Assembly: GCA_032718475.1 (NCBI GenBank)
Contig: JAUCBJ010004957.1
Location: 1-26,419 of the forward strand
From: Nemertoderma westbladi
Taxonomy: Eukaryota > Xenacoelomorpha > Nemertodermatida > Nemertodermatidae
DNA: 26,419 nucleotides
Direction of reading: 5' to 3'
Both the position numbers and the translations under genes were made by a program. Below the pieces are notes generated by a model. That model ran no database searches. It was not told where the DNA came from and saw only the letters and a program-made list of their open reading frames with translations. Of this stretch, positions 9,354 to 18,535 are shown one piece after another. The first letter of the stretch is position 1, and each line of letters begins with the position of its first letter.

Positions 9354-9655
9354 TATAAAGATCGTCAGTCTGCGTTTAGGAAAAATATTTTATAACAAAA
9401 CAGGACAAGCGACGAGCGCAACGAGGCATATAATGAAGACGAGTACTGCGTTGACTAAATTATTATATAAACCACCTGGCTTCACATATTGATCGCATCC
9501 CTAGTTATTATTATTATAAAGAACGTCCTAGCCTGCGTTTAAGAAATATATTTAAATACAAAACAGGACGAACGCAACGAGGCTTATAATGAATACGAGT
9601 ACCTACTGCGTTTATTATATTCCTATAAACCACCTGGCTTTGCATATTGAACGTG
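9354..9655. repeat. Imperfect tandem duplication, ~162-bp period
   Basis: Copy 1 (about 9354-9495) and copy 2 (about 9515-9655) share tataaaga-cgtc, ctgcgttta, aacaggac-a-cg, gcaacgaggc-tataatgaa, acgagta and accacctggctt in order. They differ by scattered substitutions and small indels. No coding function is apparent, and the 97-codon frame crossing copy 1 is not conserved in copy 2. Confidence 0.75.
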
Positions 9656-10365
9656 CGATTGGAAATAAGTTCGTGCTACCCTTCCGTGGGTGGTAGATGT
9701 CGCGGTTATGTATTGGTGGTTGGGAAGGGTGGGGGGGGGGGGATTAAAAGGGGTGAACACGTACTGTCCCCCTTTCTTTGATTGATTGGTGGTGTGGGTA
9801 AATTTCTCAAAACCTGATTTTGTGATACAGTCGCTCAATTTTAATTTGTATCTCATAACTGGGCCTCGTGCTGCGCGAAGGCCCCACGAACGTGTACTCA
9901 TTGGGTTATACATACAATACAATAATGGGTATTACCGTAATGGAGCCAATGTGTAGATTTTCGCAGCTTTTTGCAGACCGATCCAGCCAGTGTTGAGAAA
10001 AACTCAGTTTCACCATCACCATTTTGGCGAGGGTAACTGAGCTTCAATCAGTATCACAATATAACAACCCATACAGGAGGTACCAGTGGCGGTATGGTTA
10101 TGATGGATGTTGCCGGTACTTCACTATTCTAGATTTAGTCGGGATCTACATTGGGGATCTAAAATTCTAAACGAATGAAATACGCTCGACCCTCTTGGGA
10201 AGCAAGTTGCCGTACTTCCCAATCGCTTGGTTTCCTTAATTCAGAACTTAACAATTTAATCCCGGGCGTTCCACGTTAGCATTTTTGGAGTCTCCGGAGA
10301 AAATGGGTTTTAAGACCCCCTTCCATATTACATCTTAATTTCAACTGAACGTTAGAAAATACATA
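9656..10365. other. Non-coding, no gene recognised
   Basis: Contains a G12-13 run at about 9730-9742. The 99-codon minus-strand frame at 9623-9922 overlaps the preceding tandem repeat and shows no known motif. Confidence 0.4.
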
Positions 10366-10436
10366 ACAAGCTTGAAAAGAAGCTTGAAAAAAAGCTTGTA
10401 AAAAAGCTAGAAAAACAGCTCAAAAAAAAGCTCAGA
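10366..10436. repeat. AAGCTT-rich short tandem repeat
   Basis: Five to six degenerate units of roughly 11 bp, aaaaaagcttg (later agctag, agctca), run head to tail. The copies decay from left to right. Confidence 0.7.
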
Positions 10437-11007
10437 ATACCTCACATAAAAAAGCAACGCGGAAACGGGCCTTAAACCCATTTTGTCCCCTAATGTGGGC
10501 ATTAAAGTATTTATTTTTGTCCTCCAATTTGCTGACAATAAAGGGGATAACTTAACGAAAGATAGTATTTTAGAATATAAAAAATTAAAGCCAAAAATTA
10601 TAGATCTTATTTTTCAGCGCCAATGGCAACAATAATTATATTCTAGAATTGTATGACATATGATTAGCGGGGCCAGTAGATATCTTTGAAAAACACGCGA
10701 CGAATTTTGAGTTCTTGGAATACTACAGACTGTTTGATATATTGTTGTTTCCAATGACAACCGGTGATAACACCAAGTAGGATAGCGATGCAGATTTGTT
10801 ATCATTTCATAATGAAAGGCCAAAAGATAGGTTTTCCCAAAAAAAATAGCTGCATTATATAAATTTATAGCTGCACCACCACTAACCATGTGGATATACC
10901 TAGCTCTGAGTCGGCGTTCGCTATCACGATGGACGTGTCAGCCAGAGCTGCTTCCGCACAGGTCTCTTGGTAGCAGACCAGAACCCTGCACACACCCCAG
11001 GGATGAC
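10437..11007. other. Region before the satellite, no gene recognised
   Basis: A 91-codon minus-strand frame (10614-10889) shows no known motif. About 10905-10990 is noticeably more GC-rich than its surroundings and could be a fragment of coding or transposon sequence. I cannot identify it. Confidence 0.4.
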
Positions 11008-13172
11008 CTGATGTATTTACCAATATCCACTGTATTTACCAATACCTGCTGTATATGCCAATATCAGCTTTATTTACCAGTACCTGATGTATATACCAAT
11101 ATCAGCTGTATTTACCAGTACCTGTTGTATATACCAATATCAGCTGTATTTAACAGTACCTGATGTATATACCAATATCAGCTGTATTTAACAGTACCTG
11201 ATGTATATACCAATATCAGCTGTATTTAACAGTACCTGATGTATATACCAATATCAGCTGTATTTAACAGTACCTGATGTATATACCAATATCAGCTGTA
11301 TTTAACAGTACCTGATGTATATACCAATATCAGCTGTATTTACCAGTACCTGATGTATATACCAATGTATATACCAATATCAGCTGTATTTACCAGTACC
11401 TGATGTATATACCAATATCAGCTCTATTTAACAGTACCTGATGTATATACCAATATCAGCTGTATTTAACAGTACCTGATGTATATACCAATATCAGCTG
11501 TATTTACCAGTACCTGATGTATATACCAATATCAGCTGTATTTAACAGTACCTGCTGTATATACCAATATCAGCTGTATTTAACAGTACCTGATGTATAT
11601 ACCAATATCAGCTGTATTTAACAGTACCTGATGTATATACCAATATCAGCTGTATTTACCAGTACCTGATGTATATACCAATATCAGCTGTATTTAACAG
11701 TACCTGATGTATATACCAATATCAGCTGTATTTACCAGTACCTGATGTATATACCAATATCAGCTGTATTTACTAGTACCTGATGTATATACCAATATCA
11801 GCTGTATTTAACAGTACCTGATGTATATACCAATATCAGCTGTATTTACCAGTACCTGGTGTATATACCAATATCAGCTGTATTTACCAGTACCTGCTGT
11901 ATATACCAATAATATCAGCTGTATTTACCAGTACCTGCTGTATATACCTAATAACAGCTGTATTTACCAGTACCTGCTGTATATACCAATATCAGCTGTA
12001 TTTACCAGTACCTGATGTATATACCAATATCAGCTGTATTTACCAGTACCTGCTGTATATACCAATATCAGCTGTATTTACCAGTACCTGATGTATATAC
12101 CAATATCAGCTGTATTTACCAGTACCTGCTGTATATACCAATATCAGCTGTATTTACCAGTACCTGATGTATATACCAATATCAGCTGTATTTACCAGTA
12201 CCTGCTGTATATACCAATATCAGCTGTATTTACCAGTACCTGCTGTATATACCAATATCAGCTGTATTTACCAGTACCTGATGTCTATACCAATATCAGC
12301 TGTATTTACCAGTACCTGCTGTATATACCAATATCAGCTGTATTTACCAGTACCTGATGTATATACCAATATCAGCTGTATTTACCAGTACCTGCTGTAT
12401 ATACCAATATCAGCTGTATTTACCAGTACCTGCTGTATATACCTAATATCAGCTGTATTTACCAGTACCTGATGTATATACCAATATCAGCTGTATTTAC
12501 CAGTACCTGATGTATATACCAATATCAGCTGTATTTACCAGTACCTACTGTATATACCAATATCAGCTGTATTACCAGTACCTGATGTATATACCAATAT
12601 CAGCTGTATTTAACAGTACCTGATGTATATACCAATATCAGCTGTATTTACCAGTACCTGATCTATATACCAATATCAGCTGTATTTACCAGTACCTGAT
12701 GTATATACCAATATCAGCTGTATTTACCAGTACCTGCTGTATATACCAATATCAGCTGTATTTACCAGTACCTGCTGTATATACCAATATCAGCTGTATT
12801 TACCAGTACCTGATGTATATACCAATATCAGCTGTATTTACCAGTACCTAATGTATATACCAATATCAGCTGTATTACCAGTACCTAATGTATATACCAA
12901 TATCAGCTGTATTTAACAGTACCTGATGTCTATACCAATATCAGCTGTATTTACCAGTACCTGATGTATATACCAATATCAGCTGTATTTACCAGTACCT
13001 AATGTATATACCAATATCAGCTGTATTACCAGTACCTGATGTATATACCAATATCAGCTGTATTTAACAGTACCTGATGTATATACCAATATCAGCTGTA
13101 TTTACCAGTACATGATGTATATACCAATATCAGCTGTATTACTAGTACCTGATGTATATACCAATATCAGCT
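11008..13172. repeat. 38-bp satellite/minisatellite array, left block
   Basis: About 57 head-to-tail units of 38 bp, each reading cagtacctgatgtatatacc then aatatcagctgtatttac. Two variable sites define unit types: cctgAtg or cctgCtg, and tttAacag or tttAccag. The left part (about 11140-11820) is almost uniform Atg/Aacag. The middle (about 11820-12550) is rich in Ctg/Accag in near-alternation, which suggests block amplification. A few units have indels (attacc without one t; caataatatc). Each unit carries CAGCTG (an E-box palindrome) and GTATATAC (an 8-bp palindrome). The period is not a multiple of 3 and most units lack stops, so long false ORFs appear in all plus frames. Confidence 0.95.
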
Positions 13173-13416
13173 CTAGGTCTGCCCGTGAACGCCCAGCAGG
13201 CACATATCAGGACATCGCCCAAGCCTCCATCCGGTTGGCAAATGCTGATACAAGAATAAACAAATTTTGAAATTCCCGCTAAGCCAAGCAACATTGTACA
13301 GTAGCCTGGTGGTGGGTGAGGTTTTTCTTATTTTTTATAACTTTTATGTGTCTTTTTATATATTTGTCAAGTTTGTCAATAAAAATAAAAAAAGCACTAA
13401 GCAGCCAAAAAAAAAA
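13173..13416 (+). mobile_element. 5'-truncated polyadenylated retrocopy inside the satellite
   Basis: Unique sequence interrupts the array and is flanked by the direct repeat aatatcagct (13163-13172 and 13417-13426). It contains the last ~32 codons of an open frame (13175-13270), a ~135-nt AT-rich 3' UTR, two overlapping-spaced AATAAA signals (13378-13383 and 13384-13389) and an A12 tract (13407-13418). These are the marks of target-primed reverse transcription of an mRNA or LINE RNA. The TSD cannot be separated with certainty from the satellite word it copied. Confidence 0.8.
13175..13270 (+). pseudogene. C-terminal coding fragment of an unknown mRNA
   Basis: An open frame without its start encodes about 31 residues ending ..AQASIRLANADTRINKF, then TGA at 13268-13270. 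I do not recognise the protein. Its position upstream of a short 3' UTR with poly(A) signals supports it being genuine former coding sequence of the retrocopied transcript. It could be the end of a LINE ORF or of a host gene. Confidence 0.5.
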
Positions 13417-13823
13417 AATATCAGCTGTATTTAACAGTACCTGATGTATATACCAATATCAGCTGTATTTACCAGTACCTGATGTATATACCAATATCAG
13501 CTGTATTTACCAGTACCTGCTGTATATACCAATATCAGCTGTATTACCAGTACCTGATGTATATACCAATATCATGTGTATTTAACAGTACCTGATGTAT
13601 ATACCAATATCAGCTGTATTTACCAGTACCTGATGTATATACCATTATCAGCTGTATTTACCAGTACCTGATGTCTATACCAATATCAGCTGTATTTACC
13701 AGTACCTGCTGTATATACCAATATCAGCTGTATTTACCAGTACCTGCTGTATATACCAATATCAGCTGTATTTACCAGTACCTGATGTATATACCAATAT
13801 CAGCTGTATTTACCAGTACCTAT
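13417..13823. repeat. 38-bp satellite array, right block
   Basis: Ten to eleven further units of the same 38-bp satellite continue in the same orientation after the retrocopy. The array therefore predates the insertion. One unit carries caatatcaTgtg in place of the CAGCTG box. Confidence 0.95.
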
Positions 13824-14160
13824 ACTGTAGGCCTATATATAACACATACACTCCGCTGTACCTGTGATATTTGTCCACATTTGGTAGTTGAAAGGATTGA
13901 TTTTGATCAATAGATGGAAACTTATCCATACTCGTGTCGTTACTATGTCTTCATTATATCACTACTTTTAGTTAAATGTCAACGTTGACTAACCATATCC
14001 AGAACTCTACTGTCAAAGAATCTATTTTTTTTCTGCTAGAGTTTAACTACTTTTATAATTTATAAAATATTTGACGTTATTTAATATACAATATGTACTT
14101 TTTTTATTTTAAGTGGAAATTATTTTTTTATCTTTTTAATTGATTAATTTTCGCGACGTT
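13824..14160. other. Non-coding AT-rich stretch
   Basis: No gene or repeat recognised between the satellite and the tRNA-like fragment. Confidence 0.4.
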
Positions 14161-14161
14161 A

Positions 14162-14218
14162 TTATTTGGGATCGAACTGGTGACCTCCAGTTGGAAGTCA
14201 AGCGCTCTAACCATTCTA
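14162..14218 (-). repeat. Degenerate tRNA-like fragment (SINE head)
   Basis: On the minus strand tggttagagcgc (14202-14213) matches a pol III A box and agttcgatccc (14168-14178) a B box, at tRNA-like spacing. The intervening arm contains cttccaa, resembling a Gly-type anticodon loop. The acceptor and anticodon stems do not pair properly, so this is a tRNA-derived repeat or tRNA pseudogene, not a working tRNA. Confidence 0.55.
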
Positions 14219-14486
14219 ATAGCAACTCATTAAAAGGGATTCCTGGAAATAACACCTGATATGTTTTATGTCTGCAATTTATGTCCTTATTGCCTCCCAT
14301 CTGTTAATAACATAATCTTAACTATTAATTAATTGCTCATTATTATTCTAGAAAAAATTAAAGGGTACTACTATATCATGGTATTCTAGTGATATTCTCG
14401 TATAACTCTTCAAAGTAATCACTCACTTAGTAACAATACACTTCTAAAACACGTCGTGAGTATTCTCCATTAATGAAACAACAACA

Positions 14487-14672
14487 GCTAGCTGGTGGAG
14501 TGCTCACTCGCTTTTCTTCTAGCTGGGAGGTCCCGGGTTCGATCCCTTGCCGAGCCAACTACAAATACGTAACTGGTGCCCCAACCCAGCGATATGGGAA
14601 CCTGGTTTGTACTGGGGGAGTTTATAAAAGGGTTGGGTACAAATTACATTTTGTAATATTTTTATTCTAGGC
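14487..14672 (+). repeat. tRNA-derived SINE-like element
   Basis: A tRNA-related head has an A-box-like tggtggagtgctc (from 14493) and a consensus B box ggttcgatccc (14536-14546), ending cgagcc. It is followed by a unique ~110-bp body ending in a T-rich stretch near 14650-14670. The 65-codon frame over it is incidental. There is no clear target duplication. Confidence 0.65.
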
Positions 14673-15635
14673 TAAGCCGTCAAATTCGTCTTAATGCCGT
14701 CAGAACAAGACGTTCTAGGACTACAAGGCCATGCAGCCGTGCGGGACTGGAGGCGGACTGGAGGCAAACTATTTTTTGTTATATTTCACAATATATAATC
14801 ACTCATTTTACGAATACTACAACAAATTTTAGAAAATTATATTCTGGAAATATAATTATTATAAATTCATTATTGTGTTGTACGTGTTTTCGATAAGGTG
14901 TTCTAAACTGTAGGGAATTACGGTGGAATTTACTAGCTAATTTGAGTGTTTAAGTTACAAAGCGAAAACACACTGGAAATTTAATGTAAATGCCAAATTA
15001 AAACTCTTTTACATATTTATAAAATTAACTTTACTAACCCATCAAATCGATCGCATGTTAAATATTCTAGAACGTTTCTGGGGCACTACTACAGTATGCG
15101 TACCCATAACCGGGATATTTTTTGTAGTTGCTAATTTTTGCTACTTTTTTTGGTAACAGTTCCGTATAGAACTGCATTTTTATAAATGCTTGCTAACGAT
15201 ATTGATTAACACAACATTTTTGGCTATATATTCATTCTTCGGTACTAGCTACCAGTAACGTTCTAGAATATTTAACATGCAATCAATTTGATGGGTTAGA
15301 TGAACAAAAATTAAAGTTAGTTTTATAAATATGTAAAAGTGTTTTAATTTATCATTTACATTAAATTTCCAGTGTGTTTTCGCTTTGTAACTTAAACACT
15401 CAAATTAGCTAGTAAATTCCACCGTCATGAAAACCTACAGTTTAGAACACCTTATCGAAAACACGTACAACACAATAATGAATTTATAATATTTCCAGAA
15501 TAGAATTTTCTAAAATTTATTATAGTATTCGAAAAATGCGTGATTATAAAATATAACAAGAAATAAATTAATAAGTAATTAAACAGGACTAAGGATGATC
15601 CAACTCTATAGCAAATGGAGCGGAAAAAATGAATT

Positions 15636-15707
15636 CGCCACCAGCGGGGATTGAACCCGCGTCTCCCGATAAACGTTAAGGTATGCTAACCACTACACCA
15701 CGGAGGC
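15636..15707 (-). repeat. tRNA-like sequence, anticodon position GTT
   Basis: A 72-nt cloverleaf on the minus strand. The acceptor GCCTCCG pairs with TGGTGGC (6 of 7, counting one G-T pair). The D arm has the normal TGGTTAGC type. The anticodon stem CCTTA/TCGGG has one mismatch, and the loop ACGTTTA would present GTT. The T stem is GCGGG/CCCGC with loop TTCAATC. Position 33 is C rather than the near-universal T, and there is an acceptor mismatch, so a decoding role is unlikely. It is probably the tRNA-derived part of a repeat, retaining pol III promoter boxes. Confidence 0.6.
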
Positions 15708-16050
15708 TCCTGCATCCTTTCGATTAATTTTCTATAGGTGGTAAGGTACCTTACGGTTGCTATTGAATACAGTCCTCCTTACGGATGGATTTAATCTGTA
15801 TTCTAATACCGTAACAGTTATGACCTGTACTGCAAACGAATCTCATTGTTTATATGTTTTAACATCCATAGATTGTATAAATTAATAAGTAATTAAACAG
15901 GACTAAGGATGATCCAACTCTATAGCAAATGGAGCGGTAAAAATACAGATTAAAGGATACAGATTAAAACCATCCGTAAGGAGGACTGTATTCAATAGCA
16001 ACCGTAAGGTACCTTACCACCTATAGAAAATTAATCGGAAAGATGCAGGA

Positions 16051-16122
16051 GCCTCCGTGGTGTAGTGGTTAGCATACCTGAACGTATATCGGTAGACGCG
16101 GGTTCGATCCCCGCTGGTGGCG
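16051..16122 (+). repeat. tRNA-like sequence, anticodon position GTA
   Basis: Mirror copy of the 15636-15707 sequence, reading in the opposite (outward) direction. The T arm is perfect: GCGGG-TTCGATC-CCCGC, with B box ggttcgatcc at 16101-16110. The anticodon stem CCTGA/TCGGT has 4 of 5 pairs, with loop ACGTATA (GTA at the anticodon position). It has the same T-T acceptor mismatch and C33. It differs from its partner mainly in the anticodon arm. Confidence 0.6.
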
Positions 16123-16201
16123 AATTTACTTTTTCCGCTTCATTTGCTATAGAGTTGGATCTTCCTAAGTTCTGTTTAAATTACTTAATAATTTATACAA
16201 T

Positions 16202-17042
16202 AAATAATAATTAATAATTAAATGCTTGAGTTAATACAATTATTTTATTCTTTAATTGTCAAGCTGAAGTAAAAACCTTACTTTTCAACTTTAAAACCAA
16301 AACTTTTCGTTCATAGGCTACGTGGTCTAGTACCGAGATCTTGCGCACGGCCAGTGCGGTTTGTTTACACAACTGCCAAACTGCGCCAATCACTGCCATC
16401 ATTGAAACATCCGGTTCCCGATATTCTGGCTTCTAACGTCGTGTATTCATTTGCTTGTCCCTCTTGTAAGGGGGAATATGTTGGACATACCATCCAACAC
16501 TTATTTGAACGCGTTAGACAGCATCAAGACGGGTCGGCCAATGATGGTAGTGAACAAGGCAAGACAGTTCACAACCATATCATGACGCACCGCGGGGAGC
16601 CCAACACACGTTGGTTGACCGACTGGTGAGAGTTGTTCAAACACTTCAAGGTTATTGCACGGCACCCTTTGCGTCCTGTCCTGCAAAAACTAGAAATGTT
16701 ATATACGCACTCGCCAGCCAGCTATTAACAAGCAGAAACGTGATTGGCGCAAGTTTGAGGTGCTGCTTCCCAGTGGTTAGACGGATACACTTCTACCTTG
16801 TTTCACTTTACCGTCCCGTCTCCCTTGGGAACTTCTATCTATTGTCTCCTTTCTAGCACTAGCTACTTGAGAAAGCCCCCATTGGGGCGAAACCTACTGA
16901 TGAGCTGACAGCCGTCAGCTGATCACTGATTGCATGCAACGTGTAATGGTCAGTTGCTTTTTTATTTTAGTATTTGTATCGTACTGTATTTGCATACCTA
17001 CCGGTAAGGTTTTTACTTCAGCTTGACAATTAAAGAATAAAA
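16202..17042 (+). mobile_element. Penelope-like element fragment
   Basis: Flanked by the 15-bp direct repeat aataatttatacaat (16187-16201 and 17041-17055). Perfect 41-bp inverted arms lie at 16241-16281 and 17004-17044 (tattttattctttaattgtc.. and complement). Between them is the decayed GIY-YIG endonuclease end of a Penelope-like ORF, then a hairpin gcccccattggggc-gaaac (16875-16892). Penelope elements are known for terminal repeats that can be partly inverted, which fits these arms. The reverse transcriptase is missing, so this is a 5'-truncated copy. Confidence 0.7.
16354..16780 (+). pseudogene. Penelope-like GIY-YIG endonuclease, broken
   Basis: The open part (16354-16626) encodes an endonuclease module: VVY (residues 29-31) and YVG (42-44) form the GIY-YIG pair, and the conserved Arg/His helix follows (FERVRQHQ, 51-58). 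Two cysteines between the GIY and YIG motifs (CPSC, C35 and C38) are typical of Penelope-type endonucleases. A TGA at 16627-16629 interrupts the frame. Downstream codons in the same frame (WELFKHFKVIARHP) and then, after a frameshift, KQKRDWRKFEVLLPSG with stop TAG at 16778-16780 look like the original C-terminus. Damage: one stop and at least one indel around 16705-16727. It is non-functional. Confidence 0.75.
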
Positions 17043-17144
17043 TAATTTATACAATCTCATAATGTTAAAACATATAAACAATAACAAGAAATAGTTTGCC
17101 TCCAGTCCCACACGGCTGCATGGCCTTGTAGTTCTAGAACAATG

Positions 17145-18530
17145 TAATTTATTGTATAACGGGTTATCTAAAGAAGACATTAAAATAAAGTTCCATATAA
17201 AATAAATACCAGATAGTAAACGTCATGTTGTTACAAATTATTTTAAGTTACAAATAACGTTCTAGAACATGTTTACCGTGATTTTTAACATTACATTACA
17301 TCTGGCACGCTATCTTGGCTCAAAGTCTCCGCAGTCGGGCTGGACTGTTCCTACACCCACCACGGTGGCGCATCCTGCGTCCAATCGGTACCACCCCAGT
17401 TTGGACAAAGAAAGTAACGTGTGTTGCACTATTGCCAAGTTTTCCAATACCGTGAAGACGCACCAAGTATTTTACTTCTTATTATACTACCTTTTTTTGA
17501 CTGAAGTTAAGTATTTTAGCTCAGAAACGACTAAAATACTATATTTTGTGTATTATATTTTTGGTTACAATTTTTTGGATTGTATTTTTGGAATATTTTT
17601 AGAAGCTATACTTTGGATCCTAACGGACCCAAAGCAACCCCCACCCGGTTTATCTTTTTCCCTCTCCCCAGAGGTATTTCTATGGTGTTACCGTTACCGT
17701 TACCTTAATAACATCTGGAAACTAGAAATCACAGTGTTTTAGTACTATCTTGAAAAGGTTATGGGTGGATGTCCGTAAATTACAAGTCATTGAAGGACCG
17801 TGTGTTATTGCGAGCTATTTTCAAGTCAGTAATCTCAACCGAGAAAAAAAATACAGAAACGAAGTGTGTTAGCACTTTGAAACATTTTGAGATGCTTTAA
17901 AAGCCATTTACGAGCTTATCGTGCTGAAGGCATGAGAAATTCTTTACATTGCTTGCAATTTGAAACACAACTAGTTCAACTTATCGTGATGACCCCATAT
18001 GCCTAGAAATTTTTTATAAGCGTTTATAAATTATAAAGTGTCTTGTGCGAAATTGTACCATTCGTATCGCTGGCATTCCTCTCATTTTATTAGAAAACTT
18101 ACGTTGCAAGGATTTATCAATGTCTGAATTTCGATGAGACACAGCTGCCGAATACAGCCGAATAATGCATGAATTATCGTTCGCTGGGGGCCATTTATTA
18201 AATACATTAAATTTAACATCTGCTATGACTTTAATTTGTAACCTGATCATTTCCCTTAATTGATAATTAACATTATTAATCCGCAGGGATGAGATTTAAT
18301 ATCGCACTGCAGTCTTATAAAGTGCTATAGATTATATAGAGAATTTAAGTAAATAGTACTTCCAAAAATCGACCTTTACGGAAAAATAACTTTTGCTATA
18401 CTTTTTAATAAAGCAGAAAACCTAATATCAATGAAATGACGGCACTATACAAGGACAATTTTAATGAATATTCGGGCTACAGTATTATCTTATCACAGTT
18501 TGTATTCACTAAGAAGTTCTTTCCTCATGT
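17145..18530. other. Intergenic region, no gene recognised
   Basis: A 157-codon plus-strand frame (17269-17742) is rich in Phe/Tyr/Leu. It shows no domain I recognise, and its coding status is doubtful: composition follows AT content and the N-terminal third differs in base composition. A 78-codon minus frame (18014-18250) is likewise unrecognised. About 18461 carries ATTAAA on the minus strand, a possible poly(A) signal for RhoGAP B. Confidence 0.4.
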
Positions 18531-18535
18531 TGGAG

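Larger units (their letters stand above)
15566..17080. mobile_element. Palindromic tRNA-bearing element inserted in the fold-back
   Basis: Flanked by the 13-bp direct repeat ataacaagaaata (15553-15565 and 17081-17093), which joins perfectly to restore the fold-back arm. Internally about 15604-15804 is the reverse complement of about 15960-16155. A third partial copy of the end (ttaaacaggactaaggatga and following) lies at 15893-15940, in direct orientation to 15583-15625. The tail sequence attgtttatatgttttaaca at 15845-15864 is inverted at 17065-17087. Each arm holds a tRNA-like cloverleaf and a ~85-bp leader containing ggtaaggtaccttac. Confidence 0.7.
14712..17140. mobile_element. Long fold-back element (interrupted)
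   Basis: The outer arms gttctagnactacaaggcca..ctggag..gcaaactatt are at 14712-14782 and, reversed, 17081-17140. The left arm has an 11-bp internal duplication (ggcggactgga). The palindrome continues inward: about 14785-15080 is the reverse complement of 15250-15565 (shared blocks include cgttctagaatattta, ccagtgtgttttcgctttg and gtgttgtacgtgttttcg). The loop is about 15080-15250. The right arm is cut at 15565/17081 by a secondary insertion. There is no coding capacity. It resembles a fold-back DNA transposon or MITE. Confidence 0.8.

Noticed and set aside
10905-10990. GC-rich patch whose minus-strand translation faintly recalls the retrocopy C-terminus (ANAD)
   Set aside because: The resemblance covers only a few residues with gaps and could be chance; not enough to call a second copy.
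11008-13823. Regularly spaced repeats resembling a CRISPR array
   Set aside because: Units are head to tail without unique spacers, the DNA is clearly eukaryotic, and no cas-like genes are present.
11821-13913. Several plus-strand ORFs of 64-101 codons rich in YIPISAVFTST repeats
   Set aside because: They are the 38-bp satellite read in frame; the period is not a multiple of three and all three plus frames are similarly open. There is no start context or unique domain.
14473-14670. 65-codon ORF (contains VPGSIPCRANYK)
   Set aside because: It overlaps the tRNA-derived SINE head; the peptide is a translation of the B-box region.
15636-16122. Two functional tRNA genes (Asn-GTT and Tyr-GTA)
   Set aside because: Position 33 is C, the acceptor has a T-T mismatch, and the sequence does not match the expected Asn or Tyr tRNA. 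They lie in an inverted repeat and are better explained as tRNA-derived repeat sequence.
16875-16918. CTGATGAG followed by a hairpin, resembling a hammerhead ribozyme core in a Penelope-like element
   Set aside because: The required GAAA does not follow the stem-II hairpin (ctgac-agcc-gtcag is followed by ctgatc). The GAAAC present lies upstream, with no plausible stem III or cleavage site. It may be a decayed remnant but is not supportable as a ribozyme.
17269-17742. 157-codon plus-strand ORF
   Set aside because: No domain, no conserved motif, and a low-complexity Phe/Tyr/Leu C-terminal part typical of AT-rich random frames. Left as unassigned intergenic sequence.
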